A stretch of 64,000 bases of DNA from Euglena gracilis (taxonomy: Eukaryota; Euglenida; Euglenophyceae; Euglenales), in assembly GCA_039621445.1 (NCBI GenBank), contig CP154955.1, positions 22,521,173 through 22,585,172 on the forward strand. The letters are read 5' to 3'. Below the pieces are notes generated by a model, which did no database searches, was not told where the DNA came from, and saw only the letters and a list, made by a program, of their open reading frames with translations. How positions within the stretch are numbered: the stretch's first letter is position 1; every line of letters begins with the position of its first letter. Both the position numbers and the translations under genes were made by a program. This document shows positions 54,983 to 64,000 of the stretch, piece after piece.

Positions 54983-57900
54983 GCTTTTTTTTTTTTCTTT
55001 TTTTTCTCGGAACAATTCTGAAAGTTGAACCCTGGTTTATATATATTTCGGGAGGGGTCCGAGGCTGGAGAATGGCTGCTGGCTGGAAAGCCCCCACCCT
55101 CATCCCCCCCAACTGGACAATGGGGGTTAGTGAGGGTGAGCTCCGGAGGCGGCAAGACGGTAATGGTTTCTTTTGGTCAGAAAGCCAAAAAATGGTCAAG
55201 AATTCCGAAACAAGGTTCAAACTTTCTTGGGCAAGAGATAAAAAGTTTGGGAAAGCGAAGAGTTATTGGGGAACGTCGGGGAAGTTGCCCCCCCCAACCC
55301 CCCATTTCCCACGTCAATGTTGGAATCCACAAACGGAATACTCTCACATTGTAAAAGTGAAGCATTCATTGGCTCTATGGAATTTCATCTTGTCAGCATT
55401 CAGCACTTTTGGATTTGCAGTATGCTGTGATGATGCATTGCGTTAATTGAAGGTCCAAGTAGCGAGATTTTTATCCAGGGTTTACATTTTTTGTCAGCAT
55501 GGGTATGTATGCAAATAATCGGTGGACCTGAGGATGTGGTGTTGAGCTCGGAACAGCAGCGCAAGTGGCAAACAGGACTGGCACAGAGCGGTTATTTTTT
55601 TTTCACTGAGAAATTGTCTCGTGATGCCAAATTGGGCAGCCAAGGTCATGTAAACAAGACATTTCTAAAACCAACGGCACACAAATCCACGCTTTTTTGG
55701 GAGCTCAGCAGAAATCTACAAAAACGAAATGATATACCTCCTCGCACACAGAAGAACAGACGCTTTTGGCTTCCATGACGTTTGGTACACTGAAGGCACG
55801 CACACCACAGTGCGGACACAACAGAACAAAGGGAGGGGCAGGAGGAAACAAGGAAGAGACAGACGGATAAGATTTGGCGCAGGATAAGTGTGCCAGTTCA
55901 GGTTTACCCCCACCCTTGGCTCTCATCGTTCATCCATCGCTTTTTTGTGTGATTAGTTCGGCCTCCATTTCCACTCTGGGAATTGTGATTGCCCAATTTC
56001 TGTTGTAAACGGAGCAAGCGATGTCTCATGACATTCTCCCCCAAAGTTTGGGAAGCCAACAGCTTAGATCAAATCCGCCCAAAACACTCACATTTTATCC
56101 AAATTAATCCACAGTTGGGGATTCGGGACAACAGCTCCCAGAAGCGCTGCTGGATGGAGGTAGTTGGTTGAATGTGGTGGTTGGGTAGCCCAGAGAAAGA
56201 GATGAACCGTGCACCGTGGGGGGGGTCTGCCCCAAGGGCAGCAAGGCGCTTGGTCACAGCAATTCTCAAAAATGAAAGCCCCCTCACTCGGGATGGGTCG
56301 GGCTTGGGGTGGCTGGGTTTTCGAAAAAAGTGGGTGGGTGGGTTTTTGGCCTGAGAAAAAGTGCCCACCACCGCCTGCGGGGGGGGGGTAACTAAGTGAA
56401 TACTATGCAGGGAGCACGCCATAGTGCAAGCCAACCCCCCTGCCTAGGGGTCACAAAAAATAAGCAATTTCAATAATTTCAATAATAATTGTTTCTTGAC
56501 CCCTGCAAATGCCTCGAAATCAATATTTTCACAGCAGCCACCCCGGGACGTGGGTGCTATGGCAAGTAGGGGGCCAGCCCATAAGGAACTCCCCCGGGAG
56601 TTGGTTTTGGGTGCTGGTGCCTGCCGGTCCCACCCCAAAAGAAGGGGGGGGACTGGAACAGGGAGTCAGGGTTGGATGGGAAGCCCTTCGGTATTGAGGT
56701 AGGTGGTAGGGGGGGTGTCCGGACCACCCCCCCCAGATGTTGGGAGGGGCGTCCGGACCCCCCCACCCCCCCTCCTCGACAGATACCAAAAATAGCAGAA
56801 AATTTTCTTCCGGAGAAAATGAGCAAAAACACCCCTTTTGCTGATTTTTGGACATATTGCCCATTTTTTGATGTGTTGGTGTTTTCCCCCCCAAAAAATG
56901 TTCAAAAATTCAAAAAATGAGCATTTTTGGATCGATTTTCAAAGAAAAATCAGGGTTTTTGACCGATTTCGACCTGGTATCCGGCCTTTTGCCCGTCCAT
57001 GAAATCGAAAAATTTTCGGCCCCTCCTCAGTTTCGAGGTAGGAGGGGGGGTCTGACCCACCCCCCCCCCTCCGTGTCGCGGAGGGAGCGTCCGACCCATC
57101 CATCCAACCCCGGGGAGTGCTGTTGCTGTGGGAGAAATTCTGGACGAAATTTTGTCCAGGATTTTCTGCCATTTTAAGGATGCGTTTAGAATTTTTCCTG
57201 GAAATTTTAAGAAACATATTATTTCTTCCAGTGAACTCCCAAAAATTTCCTTCGGCGCCAATTTTTGGAATGCATTTTTGTTCCAAATCTTTTGCTTAAA
57301 ATGTATTGATACTTCGAATTTTTTTTGCTTTATTTTGCAATTTGGACTTTGGAATATTACCAATTTTTTGAATTTGGTTTTGTGAAAATGTGGTGTGAAT
57401 TCTTTGTGTTTCCCTGAAAAGTGGGTTCACGAGACTTTTTCTCTCAGAGTTTTTTCCGGCCGTTTTTAACCGAGCGCTCAGAATTTTCCCGACATTTTAA
57501 GGATTGGTCCAATATTTTTCTGAGCAGGATTTTTCCTGTCAAAAATTGTTCCCGGTCATATCCCCCCCCCCAATTGACCAGGTTTTTGTTCGTGCTGAGC
57601 TCTTCTCTGTTGCAGGTGAGTTTCCCTTTTGCCTTGTCAGAGTCAGGGATGGATGATTGCGGCTGCTGATTGGCAGTACCCTGCTTTTTCGTTGATGCCC
57701 CTTTGCCATTGATGCGTAATTCAACAATTTTCGGAACCAAACTTCTTCTCAGCATTACGTCGCAGAGGCTTTTCTGGTTTCATTTTTTCTTTGGAATCAA
57801 ACCTCCTTCCGTCGACAGGGCAGATAGCCATTTTAAAGGAACTCCTGAATCGGACTCATTTATTCAGAGATTCATTTAACACCTGTTTGACCCCCCCCTT

Positions 57901-60900
57901 GGAGGGGTGTTCAAACGTGGCATAGCACTACTTACCTCAATACCCAGCCCCTCCCCCAGGTGGAAATCACCCCGCTTCCTGCCATCCCGTGGACCCCCCG
58001 GTGTATGGTCTTTCTGATCAAGATACCTGGTTATGGGGTGAATGTCCGAAAAGCCTGTCCCGGGCCAGTGGCGAAGCCATCGACCTTATCGATAAGGTGC
58101 ACAGTTTGGGGGATCGCCCAAACCTGCCTACCATCTTGGCTCCCCGAATATTTGTGGGATTATTCATTGAAATGTCAGATACCAAAAAAAATCAAATGAG
58201 CCAAACCCCTTCGGCATGGCAAATAGGTTGCTTCCCCACCCCCTGGTAGCCAAGGGTCCTCGTCAGACTTACCAAACCTCCACCTACCCTTAGGGTCTCC
58301 AGAATTACCCGTCAACCCTGCTCATAGAACGGAGGGCTCCTCCCAAATAGAAAACCACCTAGTTTTTTTGACCAGTGGTCCGAATAGAAGACCTCCCTTG
58401 CGCACAATGTGCAAGTGAAGAGGGAAACCATACCTCGAACCCCCTCTGTTTTTGACCAAAAGTCTGTACGAGAAGGCCTGATAGGGCGGGCAGTCGGTTG
58501 GGGTCGCTAGACCCCCGGGGGTGGGGTGCCCCGTGGGCCATTATTTGTGTTCAACCGAAAAGAAATGGGCCAGAAAAGGTTATAAAGGGGTTTCGGCCGA
58601 TTTTGGATGATTTTTTGGGTGGATGGGTGGGTTGGTGTTGACCCCCCCCCGGGCCTGGGGGATCATGGAGATGGGTTTTCGAAAAGTGAATCTATGTGAA
58701 TTGAAGTGAATCTAAGTGAATGAATGATCTGACTCAGCGAGGAGCCAGCTTTTAATCAATTGGCCCCCAGGGGAGGGGATATGCAAGTTGTTTTTTTTTG
58801 TTTTGATTTTTTTTGCATAATCCAAAGTCATGAAATTTTGCACTTTTTTGCATGATGAAAATTGTGAAAAGTCGCATTTTTGCAATTTTTTTTGCACGTT
58901 TTGCTTTTCCCGCATTATTTTTTTGTGCATTTTGCACAGGCAAATTGGTTCACTATCTGACAACTGGAAGTTGCATACTACACATTTTTGGACCAATTTC
59001 ACATTAGCAGTCTTTGCATAACTGAATATAAGTAGATGCAACTCGGTGTGCCAACCATGTCATTTTGCAAGTTTGCACCGCATTCTCTTTTGGTGTTGCT
59101 TTTTCGGAGCAGCTGAATTTTTTAAAGTCCTCTCCAGCAGAAAACTGTACATTCCCGAGCTCCTTGCATTTCTTCTTGCATTTTTTGAGGAGCTTTTTTA
59201 CATATTTATCCCCCTTTTCGGTGGCAAAAATTTTGGAGCAGAACTTGGACACTGAAAGTCAAAATGGTTTTAAAGAGTTCTTTGAGGCGAGGTTCCTGAA
59301 AAATTTGCTGAAAGAAAAAATCAACCCCAGCTTTTGGCTTTTGAGCTCGACTTGGAACCAGCGGAGTCCAGCCTGGCAGACAGCTGGACCCCCCACAGCG
59401 GGGGTCTTGGAAGGAGGGGGGGGGTTATCTTGGTTCTCAAAACTTTTTCTGGTTTTTTCGCGTTGAAGACAGAGAGAACCCCTTCAAGGGGGGGCACCCA
59501 TTTGGACCCCCCCTGTCTCTTTTTCCCTTTCACAAGACAAAGACGGCCCAATTCACCTGCCCTCCCACCTGCCTTTATAGCAAACCCTGCCCTGCCTCCT
59601 TGCAAGTTGCGTTAATGATCGGTTTATCCCAAAGAAAGCTCCCAACTGCACCCTTTTGGGCAGTATTCACCCCTGGCAGTGACTCCGTGAAAAAGGGTTC
59701 CACTACATGGTGTGCTCGGACGAGATGATGTTTGGCGTGCACGACCCAAACTCAGGTTCCAGGCATTTTCCTCCAACATTTTACCACTGAAGAAAAAATG
59801 TGCAGCTTTTAATGGCCCCAAAGGTTTCAGTGAAAAACGCTGGCCGGAAAATTTGACATCCTCCCAACCGAAACCCCCAACGTGCACGTCTGTATTCGGA
59901 AATGGCGGACTTTAAAGCCCAGCCTCTTCGGAATGACCGCTCGTTTTTCTTGTGGATTGTTGTGGTTTGCCAATGCATTTTCTTGGAAGAATGCTTTTTT
60001 TTGATAAAGTCTCATTTCTTTATTCCTCCGGTTTTCTTCTGCCCGGCTGCATTTGGAAGACACGTTTGCCTGCTCAATGTCCAGAAGCTCTTTTTCCGTC
60101 ATGTCATTTCAATTGGATTCGACGTGAATTTTTGTCTAACGGTTTTTGAGATATTGCATTTATCTGTCTGCAATCAGATGTTTTATGGTTTTTGATCTTT
60201 TGCCCGGATTTTTTGGGGTCCTTTTTTGGGACGAGAAGAAGAAGAAGAACCTTTGAATATGGCATGAAGCATTTTTGGCACATGATTTCTTGATCTAATT
60301 GGGCCAAGGGAGAACCCTGTCCTTGTCTGACCCTAAAAAAAAAAAAAAAAAAGGAAAGCATTAAAAATCCCAGGAAACCTCCATCGGGGTGTGTTTAAGA
60401 AAGTTTTCTCAAAGTCATATTGTGGCAAGAGTTCCCTGGTGGACCCTTGAAGCCCGCCAACAAGCCAACCCTCCCCGGCACGGCAGCACCCCCCCCCCCG
60501 CTTGTTTCGTGCCTCAGACAAATTTGTGCTGCAATGCTGGCCCATCCTGGCACCAACCCCAGCCGACCATCTGTATTGCAGGCATTTCCCCATCTTACAG
60601 GTGCTGCCTGTTATGGGTGGATGGGTTTCGTTATGACTGGTTTCATGCTGTCGAAGTTCACGGAGATTTTTGACACGGCTTTCCTGGTGGCCCGCAAGAC
60701 AGATATTATTTTCCTCCACTGGTGTGGTGCCGTGTGATCTCTTTGCAGAGCTCTCATGCGGATCAATTTTGATGTCAGAATGCCCCCCTCCGAAGGACCA
60801 CTGGGTTGCTGGGGAGGGGGGGCTGGGTTTGGACCATGCCATTAACAGTGTGGAAATACTGATTCACATTTTGAGGGCTGCAAGAAATTGTTCAAAAACG

Positions 60901-62275
60901 AAATGAAAGGCAGATAAAAAAGGACAAATCAGAGGGCTGCAAGTTTTTTTTTCCATGTTGAGGAAGATTATACCATCGCTGGGGTGGGAAATTATTGATA
61001 GGTTGAGAATTTTTCATCCCCCTGGGGCTGGGTTTTGGGATGGGCGTTGGCACACTGGCGCTGAAGGGGCTGGTCGAAAGTTCCCGCAAAACTCCATTTT
61101 CAAGTGAAATTTGACTGGGTATGACCCAGCTGGGACCCAAAACCTGTGTGCCTGCTTGTGTCAGGCACGGTTTTTTTAAGGAAGCATCGGCTACCTGTCG
61201 AATATTTTTTTCGTTTTATCTGAGGGTCTTTGTAACGAAGCTCAACGTTGGCTTTTTTCTATAATTCAGGTTGCATTCAAAGGGCATGTTCAAAATTTTG
61301 AATCTCAGTTAGTTATTCACTCTTTTTTTAACACGTCGAAATCCAAGTCCACCATCAGTGGAGAAATTCTGCCTCCATCATCAGGTGGCACCATCTGACA
61401 GTGATGCTGAGCTCTTATTAATCGTATGCTTCTTCAAATCCATCATCAGTGATTTTTGCAACCGTAAATTATGGCATTCATTCAGTATGTCCCTGTCTGC
61501 GCTATGGAACCGACACTTTTCTTCGACTCCACCTTGTTTTAGGATTTCGAGCAGTCCTCGGCTGCATATTTATTTTTTGATTTAAAATGTATTGGTGCCA
61601 TATTGGATGTCTTTTGTCTTTTGACAAAGCATCTCAACGAAGATTCAGCTGGGGATTTTTTTTTCATTTTTTGGGGAATTCATTTGCGTCTTATTGTATT
61701 ATATTTATTTTTGCTTATTGGTTTGCCAGGGGATCATTCTACCATACCCTTCTAAAGAAGTTGTTGTGATGCTTTGGGGGGGTTCTCTGTATTCGGCAAT
61801 CATTGTGCATCCTTCTCCAATTGGTGGCATCATCAAACCCATTCTTATATTCTTACCCCCCCCCTGGGAAACTGTCTTGCCCGGGAAGCTGTCAGGGTCC
61901 CTGGTACCGGCCAACCGGTCATGCTGTAAGTTGTCAGGTCCCAGTACCAGCCAACCTGTCACGGTCATTTTCCCTTGAAATGCCCTACCCGGGAAACTGT
62001 CAGGGTCCCGCCCAGGAAACTGTCAGGGACCCTGGTACCGGCCAACCTGTCATGACAGGAGGTTGTCAGGGTCCCCGGTTCTGGACAACCTGTCAGGTGA
62101 CAGCTTCCCAGGGAGGGGGGGGTAGGTATTTGTGTCAATTCAAAATACTCAATAAAATGTATGCCAAGCAAGGAAAGAACCCTTGAGGCCAAAAACGATA
62201 AATAGCCTCTCAACGCAAAACGTTGATGTTGTTGTTGGTGTTGTTGTAGTGGTAGTTGTACTTTTTGTTGTTGTT

Positions 62276-62306
<31 letters not shown>

Positions 62307-62454
62307 CTTTCAAAGTATTTAACACACCCAGGTCACCACATTATTTTTTTTCACGCCAGTGCGTAAGATGTCCTTAGAAATTATATTAATATACATAAAA
62401 TATATATTATAATATATTTTAATCATACATAATTGTACATATTATATAATATTA

Positions 62455-62502
<48 letters not shown>

Positions 62503-64000
62503 TATTATTATTCTTATTATTATTTCTTCTTATTAGGAGGATTAGGAGGATTATTTCTTCTTCTTCTTCTTCTTCTTCTTATTCTTCTTCTTCTTCTCTT
62601 ATTTTCTTTTCTTCTTCTTATTATTTTATTTTTCTTCTTCTTCTTCTTCTTCTTTTCTTCTTCTTCTTCTTTCTTCTTTCTTCTTCTTTTCTCTTCTTCT
62701 TCTTCTTCTTCTTTTCTTCTTCTTTCTTCTTCTTATTATTCTTCTTCTTCTTCTTCTTCTTCTTTTTCTTCTTCTTCTTTTCCTTCTTCTTTTTATCTTC
62801 TTCTTCTTGTTTTCTTCTTGTTCTATTCTCGTTCTTCTTCTTCGTCTTTTTCTTCTTCGGAGGAGGAGGATGATCTCTTCTTCTTCTTTAGTCCGTCTTT
62901 CGTCTTCTTCTTCCTTCGTCTTCGTCTCGTTTTCTATTCTTAGTGTATCTTTATCTTCGTCTTCGTCTTTCTTATCTTTTTCGTCTTCGTCTTCGTCTTC
63001 GTCTTTATCTTCTTCTCTTAGTATTATTCTTATTATCTTCTTCTTCTTCTTCTTCTTCTTTTCTTTTCTTCTTTTTCTTATTTTCTTCTTCTTTTCTTCT
63101 TCTTTATTTTTTCTCTTCTTCATTTCTTCTTCTTCTTCTTCTTCCTAGTCTTTTTCTTCTTTTTTCTTCTTATTTTCTCTTTTTCTTCTTCTTCTTTTCT
63201 TTTTCTTCTTCTTCTTTTCTTTTTCTTCTTCTTCTTCTTCTTCTTCTTTTCTTGATTCTTCTTCTTTTTCTTCTTCTCTTCTTCTTATTCTTCTTATCTT
63301 CTTCTTCTTCTTCTTCCTTCTTCTTCTTCTTCTTTCTTCTTCTTCTTTTCCTTCTTCTTCTTCTTCTTCTTCTTCTTCTTTTTTCTTCTTATTATTCTTC
63401 TTCTTTTCTTCTTATCTTCTTCTTCTGCTTCTTTTTCTCTTCTTCTCTTCTTCTCTTCTTCTTCTTCTTCTTCTTCTTTTTCTTCTTCTTTTCTTTTTTC
63501 CTTTTTTTTTTCTTCTTTCTTTCTTCTTCTTTTTTTTTTTTATTTCTTCTTCTTTTCTTTTCTTCTTCTTCTTCTTCTTCTTCTTCTTTTATTTCTTCTT
63601 CTTCTTTCTTCTTCTTCTTCTTCTTCTTCTTCTTCTTCTTCTTCTTCTTTCTTCTTCTATTAGTATTCTTCTTCTTCTTCTTCTTATTCTTTCTAATTTC
63701 CTAAAAATATAGTGGTTTTATATATCAATATTTTATAATAAATACATCCCCTCTCTTTTGAGGGGAAGCCGCGATTCGCCGAATCTTTGGCCCCACGAAT
63801 ATACACAAAAGTCCACCTTGAACCAATGAATCAGTAGGCATCTCGGCTTGCACTGGCTGAGCTGTGTCTCATCGTTGGTTTTTCAGGTGCGACCTGCGCG
63901 TATTGTCCATACCATCCCTCCCTCCGTCCCCAGGTCATGTATTTCTATTATGGTCTGTGTGTCCTACACTCGATCTTTGGGCTTCCTTAGGCAGCCCATC
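53765..64000 (+). CDS. ELO-family fatty acid elongase (very-long-chain 3-ketoacyl-CoA synthase), seven exons seen, 3' end outside the window
   Basis: ELO enzymes are ER membrane proteins that condense acyl-CoA with malonyl-CoA, the first step of fatty acid elongation. The splice model joins exons in phase: 53765-53804, 53847-53996, 55358-55419, one or two unresolved pieces ending at 59755, 60601-60721, 61385-61484 and 63934 onward. The protein shows WTWSKETYSFPIICG, FLGPLLMKSCKPIE, LALWNFILSAFSTFG (the LWN block after the first membrane span), [37 protein letters not shown] (LSK..E..DT and the HxxHH box, here HWWHH), FATVNYGIHS and VMYFYYG. These occur in the order and spacing of ELO proteins of the ELOVL6 kind. 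HxxHH rather than QxxHH is usual for saturated or monounsaturated substrates (general knowledge). Odd points: an in-frame TAA at 61419-61421, an unplaced segment after LSAFSTFGFA, and introns of up to about 4 kb full of repeats. Confidence 0.82.
53847..53996 (+). CDS. Elongase exon 2 (first membrane span)
   Basis: Acceptor CTCCCCACAG. Encodes YFDVFDCHDTWTWSK and the first membrane span, ending MKSCKPIE. The donor is A|GTCTTC, chosen because the leftover A plus TG of exon 3 gives KPIE-M-KHSLALW, matching ELO spacing without a gap. Confidence 0.75.
53997..55357 (+). other. Elongase intron 2
   Basis: 1.36 kb, T-rich, with C/G runs near 54850-54940 and a 39-base T run at 54942-54980. No gene supported inside. 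Confidence 0.5.
54942..54980. repeat. Poly-T tract
   Basis: 39 consecutive T, followed by further T-rich sequence to 55008. Could be the tail of an inserted retro-copy on the minus strand or simple slippage. Confidence 0.85.
55358..55419 (+). CDS. Elongase exon 3 (LWN motif)
   Basis: Acceptor GTAAAAG, donor GCA|GTATGC. Encodes KHSLALWNFILSAFSTFGFA, the conserved LWN..LS.FS..G block. 62 bases, phase 1 in and phase 0 out. Confidence 0.75.
55420..59678 (+). other. Elongase intron(s), with an exon still missing
   Basis: 4.26 kb. The ELO alignment needs about 10-13 residues (an R-T-x-P type block) between exon 3 and LREKGFHYMVC. No convincing exon for them was found. The sequence is T-rich with C/G-run segments at 56640-56780 and 57040-57075 that carry GTCCGGAC or GTCCGACC boxes also seen near 46020-46090 and 46810. 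A Lys/Asn-poor open frame lies at 57989-58249. Confidence 0.45.
57989..58249 (+). other. Open frame of unknown status inside the elongase intron
   Basis: Frame with DPPVYGLSDQDTWLWGE, ASGEAIDLIDKVHSLGD and PTILAPRIFVGLFIEM reads like protein rather than spacer, and is preceded by a C-rich stretch and CCCCCAG at 57959. It does not match ELO and no family is recognised. It could be an exon of a nested gene or a remnant of an inserted element. Confidence 0.25.
59679..59755 (+). CDS. Elongase exon with GFHYMVC
   Basis: Frame CTC CGT GAA AAA GGG TTC CAC TAC gives LREKGFHYMVC then SDEMMFGVHDPNS, the luminal loop of ELO proteins before the next span. Donor G|GTTCCA at 59756, phase 1, fits the next exon exactly. 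The 5' edge is uncertain. The nearest acceptor (CCTGGCAG, 59679) would place an in-frame TGA first, so the true acceptor may be GAAAAAG at 59696. Confidence 0.6.
59756..60600 (+). other. Elongase intron
   Basis: 845 bases. It includes a GAA run at 60234-60248 and an A run at 60335-60352. A Pro-rich frame near 60430-60600 is open into the next exon but lacks support. Confidence 0.5.
60601..60721 (+). CDS. Elongase exon with LSK..E..DT and first His of HxxHH
   Basis: Acceptor CATCTTACAG, donor TG|GTGTGG. Encodes [30 protein letters not shown] and DIIFLHW. It is 121 bases, phase 1 in and 2 out, matching both neighbours. Confidence 0.8.
60722..61384 (+). other. Elongase intron
   Basis: 663 bases, T-rich with a G run near 60816. 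No other feature seen. Confidence 0.5.
61385..61484 (+). CDS. Elongase exon with HH of HxxHH and NYGIHS
   Basis: Acceptor CATCATCAG, donor TCA|GTATGT. Encodes WHHLTVMLSSY, then TAA (61419-61421), then SYASSNPSSVIFATVNYGIHS. The 21 positions from the VML of the His box to the NY align without a gap to ELO proteins on both sides of the TAA. A possible 27-base micro-intron (61423-61449) would not remove it. Confidence 0.7.
61862..62105. repeat. Minisatellite-like duplication, about 120-bp unit
   Basis: Two diverged units share GGGAAACTGTC, CCTGGTACCGGCCAACC and GTTGTCAGG in the same order (starting near 61866 and 61988). CTGTCAGGG recurs several times inside. Confidence 0.6.
62221..62308. repeat. 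(TTG)n microsatellite
   Basis: GTTGTT units with interruptions at first, then a pure run from about 62277. Confidence 0.9.
62452..62525. repeat. (ATT)n microsatellite
   Basis: About 23 ATT units after an AT-rich stretch (62380-62450). Confidence 0.9.
62553..63690. repeat. 1.1-kb (CTT)n polypyrimidine tract
   Basis: Imperfect CTT repeats with variants (TTTC, ATT, CGTCTT near 62830-63005) and a single purine cluster at 62861-62873 (GGAGGAGGAGGATG). Nearly all pyrimidine on this strand. It gives spurious Phe/Ser/Leu or Lys/Arg/Glu frames, which are not genes. Confidence 0.93.
63934..64000 (+). CDS. Elongase exon with MYFYY, cut by the window end
   Basis: Acceptor CGTCCCCAG then VMYFYYGLCVLHS, the conserved HS-(I/V)MY.YY segment completing NYGIHS of the previous exon in phase 0. 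The exon probably ends at a donor near 63955-63959 (GTGTGT or GTGTCC), since the frame meets a TAG at 63988. Confidence 0.75.

Larger units (their letters stand above)
61485..63933 (+). other. Last elongase intron in the window, filled with simple repeats
   Basis: 2.45 kb between two ELO exons that join in phase 0. It contains the duplicated CTGTCAGGG repeat (61862-62105), TTG, TA and ATT microsatellites and the CTT tract. It ends CCTCCGTCCCCAG. Confidence 0.65.

Noticed and set aside
56107-56162. Candidate missing elongase exon after CCACAG at about 56111
   Set aside because: Phase fits but the encoded residues (LGIRDNSSQKRC) are hydrophilic and lack the expected R-T-x-P pattern.
62433-63704. 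Long Phe/Ser/Leu and Lys/Arg/Glu frames
   Set aside because: Translation of simple CTT and ATT repeats.

Overview
The window is nuclear DNA from a repeat-rich eukaryote. The evidence is GT-AG introns in phase with each other, a Ty3/gypsy LTR retrotransposon of the chromodomain type, a long satellite array, and microsatellite-filled introns. An alga or other protist with a large genome is the best guess. Nothing seen fixes the lineage, and no rRNA, tRNA or organelle gene was recognised.

Left part (1 to about 42.0 kb). Bases 1-1164 hold the N-terminal part of an uninterrupted Gag-like gene on the minus strand, running off the window. From about 1.30 to 41.99 kb lies what was once one tandem array of a 216-bp satellite, about 80 monomers, interrupted twice by copies of the same minus-strand retroelement. 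The first copy (6576-13440) keeps one LTR and a large extra ORF and is cut inside the chromodomain. The second (24657-41037, 16.4 kb) has both LTRs, a primer-binding site matching initiator tRNA-Met, a polypurine tract, Gag, protease, a long linker, reverse transcriptase, RNase H, integrase with chromodomain, and the extra ORF (ORF3, about 1,800 codons) between pol and the 3' LTR. All its genes carry stops or frameshifts, so it is dead as it stands.

Right part (42.0-64.0 kb). This is mostly single-copy, T-rich DNA with runs of C and G, several foldback or inverted-repeat elements, and small GC-rich exons on the plus strand. Three exons at 43.5-46.0 kb fit together in phase but match no family I recognise. 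Isolated exon candidates follow, one encoding a C-terminal membrane segment (51.56-51.69 kb). From 53.77 kb to the window end there is a plus-strand gene for an ELO-family fatty acid elongase in at least seven exons. It is recognised from its LWN motif, the LSK/DT segment, the HxxHH box and the NY..HS/MYFYY segment. Its introns hold foreign repeats, including a 1.1-kb CTT tract. One of its exons contains an in-frame TAA.

Functionally, the left part is selfish and structural DNA and the right part holds ordinary intron-rich host genes. No operon-like cooperation between genes is expected or seen.
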